A stretch of 64,000 nt of DNA from Rhodovastum sp963714255 (GTDB lineage: Bacteria; Pseudomonadota; Alphaproteobacteria; Acetobacterales; Acetobacteraceae): the NCBI GenBank assembly GCA_963714255.1, contig CAVQNU010000021.1:124001-188000 (forward strand). Reading direction: 5' to 3'. Positions 52,858-61,889 of this stretch are shown piece by piece. The translations under genes and the position numbers were made by a program. The notes under the pieces were generated by a model. The model had not been told where the DNA came from, searched no databases, and saw only the letters and a list, made by a program, of their open reading frames with translations. Position 1 is the stretch's first letter. Each line of letters starts with the position of its first letter.

Positions 52858-53874
52858 TTAGCCGTCAAGGCCGGCCAGAAAACCCCGCCAGCGCGCGACC
52901 ACCGGGGCGGCGGCAAACTCCACTTCGAAGCGCAGCCGTCCGGCCTGGGCGAAGCCGCTCCGGCGATCCGGGTCTTCCAGCAGGCCGGCGATGCCGGCGG
53001 CCAGCGCGGCCGGGTCTTCGGCCGGCACCACGGTGCCGTCGGCGCCGTCGCGCAGCAATTCGGCCGGGCCCGCAGCGGCGGCGGCGACCACCGGGCAGCC
53101 GGCCGACCAGGCTTCGATGACCATATTGCCCAGCGGCTCGATGCGGCTGGAGCAGACGAACAGGTCGGCAGCCCGCAACAGCGCCCCGGCATCGTGCCGC
53201 CAGCCGAGGAACTGCAGCCGGTCCGCCACGCCCTCGCGGCGCGCCAGGTCCTGCAGGGCGCCGCGTTCCGGCCCTTCGCCGGCGATCGCCAGCACCGTGC
53301 CGGGCAGGCGCGGCAAGGCGCGGATGGCAAGGTCGAAGCCTTTGTCGGTGTGCAGGCGCCCCAGCCCGAGCAGCAGTTTCTTTCCCCGCGGCACGTCGGC
53401 TGCTGGCGGGGTCGCGGCGAAATCGGCGACGAAATTCGGCAAATAATGGGTGCGCTCGTCTGCCCAGCCCTGGGCGCGCAGCCAGGCGACGATGCCGCGC
53501 GTATTGCCCACCAGATGCGCGCAGCGCCGGTAGTAGCGCAGGTCGTAATAGCCGCCGAGCCGCCCCACCAGGGTCCAGTCGCCGCGCGGCGCGTGCATGT
53601 TGGCGCGGTTCATCCAGGCCACCACCACGCGCGGGGCGAAGCGGCGGAGCGCGCGCGCCAGGCGCGGCGTCGTCAGCAGGTCGAGCGCGGTGCCGAAGCG
53701 CAGTTGCACCGGGTCCAGCCCGCCCGCGCGCAGCCGGGCCGCGCGGGCGGCATCGGCGCGGATCACCGGCAGCACCTCTTCGCCGGATGCGTGCTGGGCG
53801 AGGCAGAGCCGCTCAAAGAACAGCTCGGCGCCGCCATTGACGGCGCCGGCCATGACATGGGCGAGGCGGGTCAT
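52858..53874 (-). CDS. Family 4 glycosyltransferase
   Basis: Cytoplasmic sugar transferase with two Rossmann domains. GGAELFFERLCLAQ at the N-terminus, KKLLLGLGRLHTDKGFDLAI, IAGEGPERGALQDLA and the nucleotide-sugar site SSRIEPLGNMVIEAWSAGCPVVA with the conserved Glu pair (ExxxxxxxE). 338 aa. Overlaps the GT9 gene by 4 nt. Probably adds a sugar to the lipopolysaccharide core or a related glycan. Confidence 0.86.
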   Translation of the reverse strand: MTRLAHVMAGAVNGGAELFFERLCLAQHASGEEVLPVIRADAARAARLRAGGLDPVQLRFGTALDLLTTPRLARALRRFAPRVVVAWMNRANMHAPRGDWTLVGRLGGYYDLRYYRRCAHLVGNTRGIVAWLRAQGWADERTHYLPNFVADFAATPPAADVPRGKKLLLGLGRLHTDKGFDLAIRALPRLPGTVLAIAGEGPERGALQDLARREGVADRLQFLGWRHDAGALLRAADLFVCSSRIEPLGNMVIEAWSAGCPVVAAAAAGPAELLRDGADGTVVPAEDPAALAAGIAGLLEDPDRRSGFAQAGRLRFEVEFAAAPVVARWRGFLAGLDG

Positions 53875-54761
53875 GCCGGCACGGGCACGTCCAGCAGTTG
53901 CGCGGCTGCCGCCAGCGCGGCGGCGACCGAAAGATCCTGCATCCGCCCGGTGGGCGAGCGCGCGATGGCGGTGCGCCGTCCGGCCGGGCTGTATTCGTGC
54001 GACGGCGTGGGTCCGAACAGGCCGAGGGTGGGCGTGCCGGCGGCGGCGGCCAAATGCATCAGCCCGGAATCGTTGCCCACGAACATCTCGCAGCGCGCCA
54101 GCGCCGCCGCCGCCTCGGGCAGCGAGAGCGCGCCGCACAGGTCGATCGCGTCCGGCAGCGCCGCCAGCACCGGGGCGGCGAGCGGGCGCTCGCGCGCGTC
54201 CGGCCCGCCGAACACCACTGCCCGCGCCCCCGGCAGCGGGCCGGCGGCAAGCGCCTGAAACAGCGCGACGAAGCGCTCCGCCGGCCAGATTTTCAGGTCG
54301 GTGTTGGCGGTCGGGCCGAGCGCGATCAGCGGGCCTTGCGGCAGCAGGGCGGCGGCGCGGTCGCGGTCGGCGGCTTCGGTCCAGGCCACCGGCAGCGGCG
54401 GTGGGTCGAGCCCCAGCACGGCGGCGAGCTGCACGGTTTTGTGGCCGGGCCGGCGGCGCATGACCGCGCGGCGGCGGGCTGGCACCATCCAGGCCAGGCC
54501 GGAGCCGCGGATGTCCACCACCAGGTCCCACACCCGGCACACCGCCATCGACCAGAGCGGCAGCCAGTGCCGGCCGCCCGGTTTTTTCTCCATGGTGATC
54601 AGCCGGTCGAGATTGGGCATGCGTTGGAACACGCCCTCGGCCGCCGGGCCGCAGGCCACGGTGAAGCGCGCGTCCGGGTGGGCGCGCAGCAAATGGCTCA
54701 GCAGGCCGGTGGACAGCACGGCATCGCCGATCCGGTTGGAGGAGACAAAAAGGATTTGCAT
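53871..54761 (-). CDS. Family 9 glycosyltransferase (heptosyltransferase-like)
   Basis: 296 aa, starting MQILFVSSNRIGDAVLSTGL, the usual GT9 N-terminus. Also LIALGPTANTDLKIWPAERF and FVGNDSGLMHLAAAAGTPTLGLFGPT, the ADP-sugar-binding region. GT9 enzymes add heptose to the inner core of lipopolysaccharide. First gene of a two-gene unit with the GT4 gene; a palindromic repeat lies upstream. Confidence 0.88.
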   Translation of the reverse strand: MQILFVSSNRIGDAVLSTGLLSHLLRAHPDARFTVACGPAAEGVFQRMPNLDRLITMEKKPGGRHWLPLWSMAVCRVWDLVVDIRGSGLAWMVPARRRAVMRRRPGHKTVQLAAVLGLDPPPLPVAWTEAADRDRAAALLPQGPLIALGPTANTDLKIWPAERFVALFQALAAGPLPGARAVVFGGPDARERPLAAPVLAALPDAIDLCGALSLPEAAAALARCEMFVGNDSGLMHLAAAAGTPTLGLFGPTPSHEYSPAGRRTAIARSPTGRMQDLSVAAALAAAAQLLDVPVPA

Positions 54762-54788
54762 GCGGCGGTGATACAGGGCAATCGGGGC

Positions 54789-54968
54789 AAGGAAGCAAGG
54801 CCAGGGCTCCGCCCTGGACCCCGCTACTTCAGACAGTCGTTATGAGAGGGGGGTGAGGCGGTGAACCGGTTCACCGCCTCACCCCCGCTCATAACGACTG
54901 CCTAAAAGTAATGGGTTCCAAGGGGCCACTGCCCCTTGGCGGGTCCAGGGCAGAGCCCTGGCCTTCTC
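54789..54968. repeat. Intergenic palindromic repeat interrupted by a nested 73-nt palindrome
   Basis: Left part GGAAGCAAGGCCAGGGCTCC without its second stem, centre CCGCTACTTC, nested palindrome (54831-54903), then TAAAAGTAATGGGTTCCAAG and a complete right module with CAAGGGGCCACTGCCCCTTG and CCAGGGCAGAGCCCTGG. Located between divergent GT9 and asnB genes. Confidence 0.85.
54831..54903. repeat. Nested 73-nt palindrome, copy 2
   Basis: Arms pair almost perfectly: CAGTCGTTATGAG with CTCATAACGACTG, then GGGGGTGAGGCGG with CCGCCTCACCCCC, around the core TGAACCGGTTCA (54862-54873). Same total length and core as the copy at 49275-49347, but most arm bases differ between the two copies. Confidence 0.85.
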
Positions 54969-55005
54969 CTGGCGCGGCTGCGCCTTCCGGTGTAAGGGCC
55001 GCGCC

Positions 55006-56796
55006 ATGTGCGGAATTGCGGGCGTGATGACGCGGGACGGGTCGCCCCCCGATCCGGCGCTGCTGGACCGGCTGCAGGCGGCGTTGGCGCATCGCGGCCC
55101 GGACGGGCAGGGGCGGCTGGTGCGCGGGGGCGTGGCGCTGGTGCATACGCGCCTGGCCATCATCGACCTCGACACCGGCGACCAGCCGCTGTTCGCGCCC
55201 GGCGGCACGGCGCTGGTGGCGAATGGCGAGATCTACAACAATCCGGAACTGCGCGCGGCGATGGCGGACGCTCCGTTCCGCACTCGCTCGGACTGCGAGC
55301 CGGCGGTGTTTCTCTACGAGCGCGACGGCGACGGGTTCGCCGATTCGCTGCGCGGCATGTATGCGATCGCCCTGCACGATCCGCGTCGCGACCGGCTTGT
55401 GCTGGCGCGCGATCCGTTCGGCATCAAACCTTTATACTACATACAAACCGACACCGCGTTCGTTTTCGCCTCCGAGCCGCAGGCGCTGCGGGCAACGCAG
55501 GACTCGATCGATCCGGTCCGGCGGGCCGAGCTGCTGCAAATCAAATTCACCACCGGTGCGGACACAATCTTTCCCGGCATCCGGCGGGTGCTGCCGGGCG
55601 AGACGCTGGTGGTCGAGGGCGGGCGCATCGTCGCCCGCCGCCGCCGCGCCGCCCTGCCGGAAGGTCCTCCGCTGCCGGTCCGTCCGCCGGCGGCGCTTGA
55701 CGGGCTGGAGCGTGTGTTGCTCGACAGCGTTTCGGTGCATTTGCGCTCGGACGTACCCTACGGGCTATTCCTGTCGGGCGGCATCGATTCCTCGGCGCTG
55801 CTGGCGCTGATGACCCGCGTCGCCGGCACCCATGTCCGGGTGCTGACCTGCGGCTGGGAAGGCGGCGGGGAAGTGGACGAGAGCCGCGAGGCCGAGCGGC
55901 TGGCCAGGCTGATGGGGGCGGACTGCCACCGGCTGCACATGAGCCGGCAGGATTTCTGGCGTTTCGCCCCGCGCATCGCCGCCGCCATCGACGACCCGAC
56001 GGCGGATGCCGCGGTGCTGCCGACCTGGATGCTCGGCCGCGCCGCGCGCGCGGACGGGCTGAAAGTGACGCTGTGCGGCGAGGGGGCGGACGAGCTGTTC
56101 GGCGGCTATTCGCGCTATCGCAAGCGCCGCGCGCCCTGGCGGTGGTTCGCGCGCAAGCCGCGCAGCAAGGGGCTGTTCGGCGCCCTGCCGGCGCTCGGCG
56201 GCTGGCGCGCCGGACTGGTGTCGGCCGAGGCCGAAGCGGGGCGGGACCGCTCGCCGTTGCAAGCCGCCCAGGCAGCCGACATCGGCGAATGGCTGCCCAA
56301 CGACCTGCTCGGCAAGCTCGACCGCTGCCTGATGGTGCATGGGGTGGAAGGCCGCACGCCGTTCCTCGATCCGGTGGTGGCGGACTTCGCCTTCCGCCTG
56401 CCGGACGCACTGAAGACCTCGGCGCGCTTCGGCAAGGTGCTGCTGCGCGACTGGCTGGCCCGCGCCTTCCCCGAGGCCGGGGCCTACGCGCGGAAAAAAG
56501 GCTTCAAACCGCCGGTCGGGGCCTGGATGGCCGCGGGGGCTGCGCATCTGTCCGAACTGGTCGCCGCCCAGCCGGGTGTGGCCGCGGTGATCCCGCCCGA
56601 GCGGGTACGCGCGGCCTTCGCCACCGCCGAGGCGTCACCCCAGCCGGCCTGGAGCCTGCTGTTCTACGCGTTGTGGCACAGCCGGCACGGGCTTGGTATC
56701 GATGCCGCGGGCGATATCGGCGAGGTGCTCGCCGCCGCCCGCCGCGGCCAGGCCCAGGCCGAGCATGAGAAACATGAAGCCGACGATCTCGGTTGA
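55006..56796 (+). CDS. asnB: Asparagine synthase (glutamine-hydrolysing)-like protein
   Basis: 596 aa. N-terminal class II glutaminase with nucleophile Cys2 (MCGIAGVMTR), AHRGPDGQG and ANGEIYNN; C-terminal synthetase domain with the ATP-binding loop SGGIDSSALL (from residue 257), GEGADELFGGYSRYR and VEGRTPFLDP. In polysaccharide clusters such proteins often amidate sugar carboxyls rather than aspartate; with two glycosyltransferases and an O-antigen ligase as neighbours this is possible. The last 54 codons overlap the convergent ligase gene. Confidence 0.88.
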   Translation: MCGIAGVMTRDGSPPDPALLDRLQAALAHRGPDGQGRLVRGGVALVHTRLAIIDLDTGDQPLFAPGGTALVANGEIYNNPELRAAMADAPFRTRSDCEPAVFLYERDGDGFADSLRGMYAIALHDPRRDRLVLARDPFGIKPLYYIQTDTAFVFASEPQALRATQDSIDPVRRAELLQIKFTTGADTIFPGIRRVLPGETLVVEGGRIVARRRRAALPEGPPLPVRPPAALDGLERVLLDSVSVHLRSDVPYGLFLSGGIDSSALLALMTRVAGTHVRVLTCGWEGGGEVDESREAERLARLMGADCHRLHMSRQDFWRFAPRIAAAIDDPTADAAVLPTWMLGRAARADGLKVTLCGEGADELFGGYSRYRKRRAPWRWFARKPRSKGLFGALPALGGWRAGLVSAEAEAGRDRSPLQAAQAADIGEWLPNDLLGKLDRCLMVHGVEGRTPFLDPVVADFAFRLPDALKTSARFGKVLLRDWLARAFPEAGAYARKKGFKPPVGAWMAAGAAHLSELVAAQPGVAAVIPPERVRAAFATAEASPQPAWSLLFYALWHSRHGLGIDAAGDIGEVLAAARRGQAQAEHEKHEADDLG

Positions 56797-57966
56797 ATAG
56801 AACCCGCTGGTCGAGGCAAGCGGCCACAGCTCCATCAGCACGCCGACGAACAGGCCGACGCGCAGCGGGTCGGGGTCGCGGCCGAGATTGCGCAGCAGGC
56901 CGCGCAGCCAGGCGATCACCAGGGCGCAGAACAGCACGAGCCCGGGCAGGCCGGCATCGGTTGCGGCCTGCAGGTAATGGTTGTGCGGGTGGATGTTGCA
57001 GATCGCCGCCCCGCCGCCGTCCGGCTGGTGCTGCGTGGCGGCCGGCCAGGCATGCCAGGTGCGGCTGTCGGGGCAGGCGTTGCGGAACCCGTCGAAGCCG
57101 CGGCCGAAAACCGGGTGCTGGGCTGCGATGACCACCGCGCGGGCGCCGATCAGGCCGTAATCGCTGTCCGGAAAGGACTCCATCTGGGCGCTGAACTTGG
57201 TGACCAGCCGGTACCAGGTGGGCGGCGAAATCACCGGCGTCGCGGCGAGCAGGGCGGCGCCGGCGAGCAGGCAGGCCAGCATCAGCGGGCGCAGGCGGCG
57301 CAGCATCAGCCCCGACACCAGCAGACCGAGCACCGTCAGCAGCAGCGGCATGCGCTGGCCGATCAGCACGATGATGCCCACCCCGGCGATGGCCAGCGCC
57401 CCGGCCGCCAGCGCGGCGGTCCAGCGGTTGCGCGCCAGCAGGCGGCAGACGGGCGGCAGCAGGGCGGGGAACAACAGGCGCGAGGCCGGCGCGCCGGCGC
57501 GCGGCTTGCCAAAAGGCCCGGACAGCGCGCCGTCGGCATAGCGGGGCCAGCCCCACATGTTGTGGCCGGTGACGAATTGCAGCAGTGAATTCAGGCCGAT
57601 ATACAGCGCTGCCGCCGTCAGCACGGCGTGCAGGCGGTGGCGCCAGACGGGCTCGCGCAGCAGCCAGTGCTGCAGGGCCGCCACCAGCAGCAGGAAACGC
57701 ACCGAAGCCAGCGCCTGCACGCAGGAATGCCAGCCGCCGGTGCCGACGCCGGGCAGCGAGCATAATACCAGCCAGAGCCACCACGCCGCCCCCGGCGGCG
57801 CCCAGCCCTGGCGCAGCCAGCGCCAGTCGCGCGCCCGCGCGCAGCGCAGCAGGAAAGCGAGGTCGAGCAGGGCGACGGTTGCCTCGGCGGCCGCCCTGGC
57901 ATGCATGAGCAGCAGCGGCAATAGCAGGACGAGGACCGGAGCGAGGCGGTCCGTGAGGGTGGGCAA
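56635..57966 (-). CDS. O-antigen ligase/polymerase family membrane protein
   Basis: About 443 aa with some ten hydrophobic segments and one large periplasmic loop (about 255-330) containing NIHPHNHYLQ, the conserved ligase motif. GVGIIVLIGQRMPLLLTVLG carries a conserved arginine. Likely joins O-antigen to the lipid A core or polymerises glycan units at the periplasmic face. Start TTG at 57966 is chosen because GGAG lies 6 nt upstream; the frame continues into a repeat without another signal. The 3' end overlaps asnB by 162 nt. Confidence 0.82.
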   Translation of the reverse strand: MPTLTDRLAPVLVLLLPLLLMHARAAAEATVALLDLAFLLRCARARDWRWLRQGWAPPGAAWWLWLVLCSLPGVGTGGWHSCVQALASVRFLLLVAALQHWLLREPVWRHRLHAVLTAAALYIGLNSLLQFVTGHNMWGWPRYADGALSGPFGKPRAGAPASRLLFPALLPPVCRLLARNRWTAALAAGALAIAGVGIIVLIGQRMPLLLTVLGLLVSGLMLRRLRPLMLACLLAGAALLAATPVISPPTWYRLVTKFSAQMESFPDSDYGLIGARAVVIAAQHPVFGRGFDGFRNACPDSRTWHAWPAATQHQPDGGGAAICNIHPHNHYLQAATDAGLPGLVLFCALVIAWLRGLLRNLGRDPDPLRVGLFVGVLMELWPLASTSGFYSTEIVGFMFLMLGLGLAAAGGGEHLADIARGIDTKPVPAVPQRVEQQAPGRLG

Positions 57967-57998
57967 GCGCGTCTCCGGGTGTTTCGAGGGGCTTAAGT

Positions 57999-58122
57999 CA
58001 AGGAAGGCCAGGGCTCTGCCCTGGACCCGCAAGGGGGCAGTGGCCCCCTTGACCCCATACCGTAAGTAAGGGGTCCAGGGGGCAAAGCCCCCTGGCGGGG
58101 TCCGGGGCAGCGCCCCGGCCAG
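57999..58122. repeat. Full copy of the intergenic palindromic repeat
   Basis: AAGGAAGGCCAGGGCTCTGC, GGGGGCAGTGGCCCCC, centre CCATACCGTAAGTAAGGGG, then CCAGGGGGC-AAA-GCCCCCTGG and a changed last stem CCGGGGCAGCGCCCCGG, again with matched changes on both arms. Between the divergent ligase and kinase genes. Confidence 0.85.
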
Positions 58123-58236
58123 AGCCGTTGCGTTTCCAGCGCAGGAACTCTAGCCTGCAACCGCGTTACGGCGGCGAAAAATGCGCGGTCACGCCGGCGA
58201 AAAAGCGATCGACGCGATCGCCCGCATGGGGGCGCA

Positions 58237-60954
58237 ATGACGGAAGCAGCCGCACACACGCCGCCGGGCCTGCAAACGCGCGCCGTGCTGGCGATCGGTG
58301 CCCTGCTGGCGCTGCTGACCGTGGTTGGTGCCGGCTTGCTGCTGTGGCACGAGCGGCAGGCCGATATCGCCCATTGGCAACAAACAGCGGCCAACCTGTC
58401 GGCCACGCTGGCCGAGCATGCCGCGCAGACGGTGCGCGCCGCCGACCTGGTCCTGCAAAGCATCGTGGCGCCGCTGAACGACCTGCGCATCGACAGCGAT
58501 GCGGCGTTCTGGCGGGCCGTGGATACCCCGGCGATCCATGAGGTGCTCCGCAACAAAGTGGCGGCGGTGCCGCAGGTCGGTGTCGCCAGCATCATCGACC
58601 GGCACGGGAATATTATTAATTTCACGCGCTACTACCCGGCCTTTGCGCCCGGAACGCCAGAACAACGGTTGAATGTGGCGGACCGCGAGTATTTCCAGGC
58701 GATCATGCAGGCGGCCGATGACCGTCCGTTCATCAGCGCACCGGTGCAGAACCGGGTGACCGGGGAGTGGACCTTCTACCTGGCCCGGCAGATCCGCGGC
58801 CAGGCCGGCACGCCGATCGGCCTGGTGATCACCGGCATCAACAGCGGCTTCTTCGAAGATTTTTTCCGCGCGGTGAACATCGGCAAGGGCAGTGCCATCG
58901 CGCTGTACCGCGGCGATGGCATCATGCTGGCGCGCGACCCGCCGGCCGGCGATTTCATCGGCCGCTCGTTTGCCAACCAACCGCTGTTCCGCACGGTGCT
59001 GAAGCCGGGCGTGACTGCGAACGCGCAGGTCGCCACCGATCCGCCCCTGGTCGGGCGGCAGGGCGAAATGCGCATCGTCGCGCCGCTCCGGCTGCGCGAC
59101 TTCCCGCTGGTGACCAATGTCACCCTTTCTGAGGATATCGTGCTGTCCAGTTGGCGGGTGACGGTGCCCTGGGTTGCGGCTCTGGCGGCGGCGCTGGCAA
59201 CGACGGTGCTGGCGATGTCCGCACTGCTGGCGCGGCTGCTGGGACGGCAGCGCCGCACTCTGGCCGACCTCGCCAAGGCGCATGCGCAGGCCGAGGCGGC
59301 GGCGGCAGAACTGCATGCGGCCAAGGATGCGGCCGAGGCGGCGAGCCGGGCCAAATCGGAGTTTCTGGCCAATATGAGCCACGAAATCCGCACCCCGATG
59401 AACGGCATCATCGGCATGAACGGCCTGCTGCTGGACACCGAGCTGACGGCCGAGCAGCGCCAGTATGCGGCGCTGACGCGCGACAGCGCGGAATCCCTGC
59501 TGGGCATGATCAACGACGTGCTGGACATCTCCAAGCTGGAGGCGGGCCGGGTCGAGCTGGAGGTGCTGGATTTCAGCCTGACCGAACTGGTGGAGGGTGC
59601 CGCCGCCCTGCTGGCGCCGCGGGCGGCGGAGAAACATATCGGCCTGTCCGTCTATATCGACCCCGCGCTGCCGCCGGCGCTGCGCGGCGACCCCACACGC
59701 ATCCGCCAGGTGCTGCTGAACCTGTTGAGCAATGCGGTGAAGTTCACCGAAAAGGGCAGCGTGGCGGTGCAGGTGACGAAGCAGCGGCCGAGCCCCGCGC
59801 GCGCCGAGGGGGCGATGGTCGTGCGGTTCGAGGTCACCGACACCGGCGTGGGCATCCCCGAGACCCTGCAGCCGCGGCTGTTCCGCAAGTTCACCCAGGC
59901 CGACAGCTCGATTACCCGCCGCTACGGTGGCACCGGCCTGGGGCTGGCGATCTGTCGTGAGCTGGCCGGACTGATGGGCGGGGAGATCGGCCTGACCAGC
60001 CAGGCCGGGTGTGGTGCCACGTTCTGGTTCGAGGTGCCGCTGGCGGCGGCGGCGGTGCCGCTGATCGATCGCAACCGGGTGCCGGAGCGGCTGGGCGGCC
60101 TGCGCGCCCTGATCGTTGCCGGCGAACCGCTGAACATCGAGATCCTGAGCCGCTACCTGCGCGGCTTCGGCATGGAGGTGCAGACTGCGGGGGACGGGTT
60201 CCGGGCGGTGGCGGAAATCGAGCGCGCCTGGTTCCGCGGCCGGGGCTATGACCTGGTGCTGATGGACGACCTGATGGCGGGACTGGGCGGCATCGCCCTG
60301 GCCGAACGGGTGCGGGCGATTCCCGGCATCGCCGACACCAGGCTCGTGCTGGTCTCGTCGGCGGGCTACGCCGAGGTGAAGAAATTGATCGGCAGCGTGG
60401 TCGACGCGCTGCTGGCACGGCCGGTTCGTCGCGGCGACCTGCTGGACTGCCTCGCCAGGCTGTTCGGGGCGGATGGCGGCGGCGCGCCGGCTGGCAGCCC
60501 CGGCCTGCGCGATGGCCGACCCGGTCCGGCGGCGGTGGACGGGAAACGGCGCCTGCGCGTGCTGCTGGCCGAGGACAACCAGGTCAACCAGCGCGTCGCC
60601 CTGGCCATGCTGCGCAAGGCGGGGCACGTGGTGCGGGTGGTCGGCAACGGGGTGGACGCGGTGGAGGCGGTGCGCGCGGAAGATTTCGATATCGTTCTGA
60701 TGGACGTGCAGATGCCGTTGCTGGACGGCATCGAAGCCACCCGGCAGATCCGCACCTTGCCGGAGCCGCGTGGCCGGGTGCCGGTGGTGGCGCTGACCGC
60801 CGACGCGATGACCGGGGCGAAGGAATACTATCTGCAAGCCGGCATGGACGACTATCTGGCCAAGCCGATCCGCGCCGCCGCATTGCTGGCCAAGTTGGCC
60901 GCCCTGGCACCGGCCGGGCCGGCCAATGACAAAGCCGGGCTGGGGGTGGCCTGA
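58237..60954 (+). CDS. Hybrid histidine kinase with Cache sensor and two receivers
   Basis: 905 aa. Membrane spans near 17-38 and 305-330 enclose a Cache-type sensor (NVADREYFQAIMQAADDRPF). Then HisKA with His382 (NMSHEIRTPMNG), HATPase (NLLSNAVKFTEKG, DTGVGIP, RRYGGTGLGLAICRE), a first receiver (about 620-745) and a second receiver (about 770-895) with Asp823 (LMDVQMPLLDG) and Lys in AKPI. The first receiver lacks the acidic pair (IVAGEPLN) and has Arg for the conserved Lys (ARPV), though Asp677 remains, so it is likely inactive. Paralogue of the kinase at 21723-24572. No Hpt domain. Confidence 0.9.
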   Translation: MTEAAAHTPPGLQTRAVLAIGALLALLTVVGAGLLLWHERQADIAHWQQTAANLSATLAEHAAQTVRAADLVLQSIVAPLNDLRIDSDAAFWRAVDTPAIHEVLRNKVAAVPQVGVASIIDRHGNIINFTRYYPAFAPGTPEQRLNVADREYFQAIMQAADDRPFISAPVQNRVTGEWTFYLARQIRGQAGTPIGLVITGINSGFFEDFFRAVNIGKGSAIALYRGDGIMLARDPPAGDFIGRSFANQPLFRTVLKPGVTANAQVATDPPLVGRQGEMRIVAPLRLRDFPLVTNVTLSEDIVLSSWRVTVPWVAALAAALATTVLAMSALLARLLGRQRRTLADLAKAHAQAEAAAAELHAAKDAAEAASRAKSEFLANMSHEIRTPMNGIIGMNGLLLDTELTAEQRQYAALTRDSAESLLGMINDVLDISKLEAGRVELEVLDFSLTELVEGAAALLAPRAAEKHIGLSVYIDPALPPALRGDPTRIRQVLLNLLSNAVKFTEKGSVAVQVTKQRPSPARAEGAMVVRFEVTDTGVGIPETLQPRLFRKFTQADSSITRRYGGTGLGLAICRELAGLMGGEIGLTSQAGCGATFWFEVPLAAAAVPLIDRNRVPERLGGLRALIVAGEPLNIEILSRYLRGFGMEVQTAGDGFRAVAEIERAWFRGRGYDLVLMDDLMAGLGGIALAERVRAIPGIADTRLVLVSSAGYAEVKKLIGSVVDALLARPVRRGDLLDCLARLFGADGGGAPAGSPGLRDGRPGPAAVDGKRRLRVLLAEDNQVNQRVALAMLRKAGHVVRVVGNGVDAVEAVRAEDFDIVLMDVQMPLLDGIEATRQIRTLPEPRGRVPVVALTADAMTGAKEYYLQAGMDDYLAKPIRAAALLAKLAALAPAGPANDKAGLGVA

Positions 60955-60974
60955 GACACCGCGCCGCCGTCGAG

Positions 60975-61841
60975 CTAGGCGTCAAATCCCCCCTCGAGGA
61001 TCGCCCGCAACCCCTCCCGGTAGGTCGGATAAAGCCAGGCGATCCCCAGCGCCGCCTTGGTCTTCGCGTTCGCGACCTTGCGGTTCTCTGCCCAGAAACT
61101 GCGCGCCATCTGGTTCATCGTCAGCACCGCCTGGTCGAACGGCAGCGCAGGCGGCGGTGGCACACCCAGCAGCCCGGCCGCCGCCTCGATGACCACAGCT
61201 GCCTCCGCCGGCTCATCATCGACCAAATGCAACACCCGGAGTCCGGGCGGACTTTCCTGGGACGCCGCCGCCAGCACCGCGCGCGCGATGTCGTCGCGAT
61301 GGATACGGCCAAATGCATGTCCCGGCTTCAGGACGCGCCGCGCCATGCCGGCCCGCACATCCTCCAGCGCCGAACGGCCCGGACCATAGATGCCGGCGGT
61401 GCGGAACACATCCACCGCAATCCGGCCGGCGAGGCGGCCCCAGTCCCGCTCCGCCGCCACCCGTCGCGCGCTCCGCTCTGTGGCGGGGGCAGGGAGGGTG
61501 GTTTCGTCCACCCAGGCGCCGCCGCGGTCGCCATAGACGCCGGTGGTCGACACATAGCCCACCCAGCGCAGATGCGGCGCCCGCGCGATCGCGGCGCGAT
61601 GGCGCGCCAGCACCGGGTCGCCCGCCGCGCCCGGCGGGGCGGTGGCGAGCAGATGGGTGGCCTCCGCCAGCACCGCGGCGGCCTGGTCGAACGCCACCAC
61701 CTGCACGCCGGACGGGGCGCGGATGCCGGACGGGTCGCGGCTGGTGGCGGCGACCCGCCAGCCCGCCGCCACCGCCCGCGCCGCGACCGCGGCCCCGGTA
61801 TAGCCGAGCCCGAAGACAACCAGACGATACGGTCCGCTCAT
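60975..61841 (-). CDS. NAD(P)-binding epimerase-like protein, YeeZ type
   Basis: 288 aa extended short-chain dehydrogenase fold. VVFGLGYTGAAVAARAVAAG is the dinucleotide-binding loop; VGYVSTTGVYGDRGGAWVDE and FRTAGIYGPGRSALEDV carry the usual active-site tyrosine regions; FGRIHRDDIARAVLAA is typical of this subgroup. Substrate unknown. Convergent with the hybrid kinase gene, and divergent from the TPR protein gene. Confidence 0.8.
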   Translation of the reverse strand: MSGPYRLVVFGLGYTGAAVAARAVAAGWRVAATSRDPSGIRAPSGVQVVAFDQAAAVLAEATHLLATAPPGAAGDPVLARHRAAIARAPHLRWVGYVSTTGVYGDRGGAWVDETTLPAPATERSARRVAAERDWGRLAGRIAVDVFRTAGIYGPGRSALEDVRAGMARRVLKPGHAFGRIHRDDIARAVLAAASQESPPGLRVLHLVDDEPAEAAVVIEAAAGLLGVPPPPALPFDQAVLTMNQMARSFWAENRKVANAKTKAALGIAWLYPTYREGLRAILEGGFDA

Positions 61842-61889
61842 GCGCTGCGTTTGCTCCGACGACGGTCACCAGACTACAATGGCCCTGTG

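Noticed and set aside
58189..60837. 882-codon minus frame opposite the second hybrid kinase
   Set aside because: Shadow frame; starts inside a conserved domain of the real gene.
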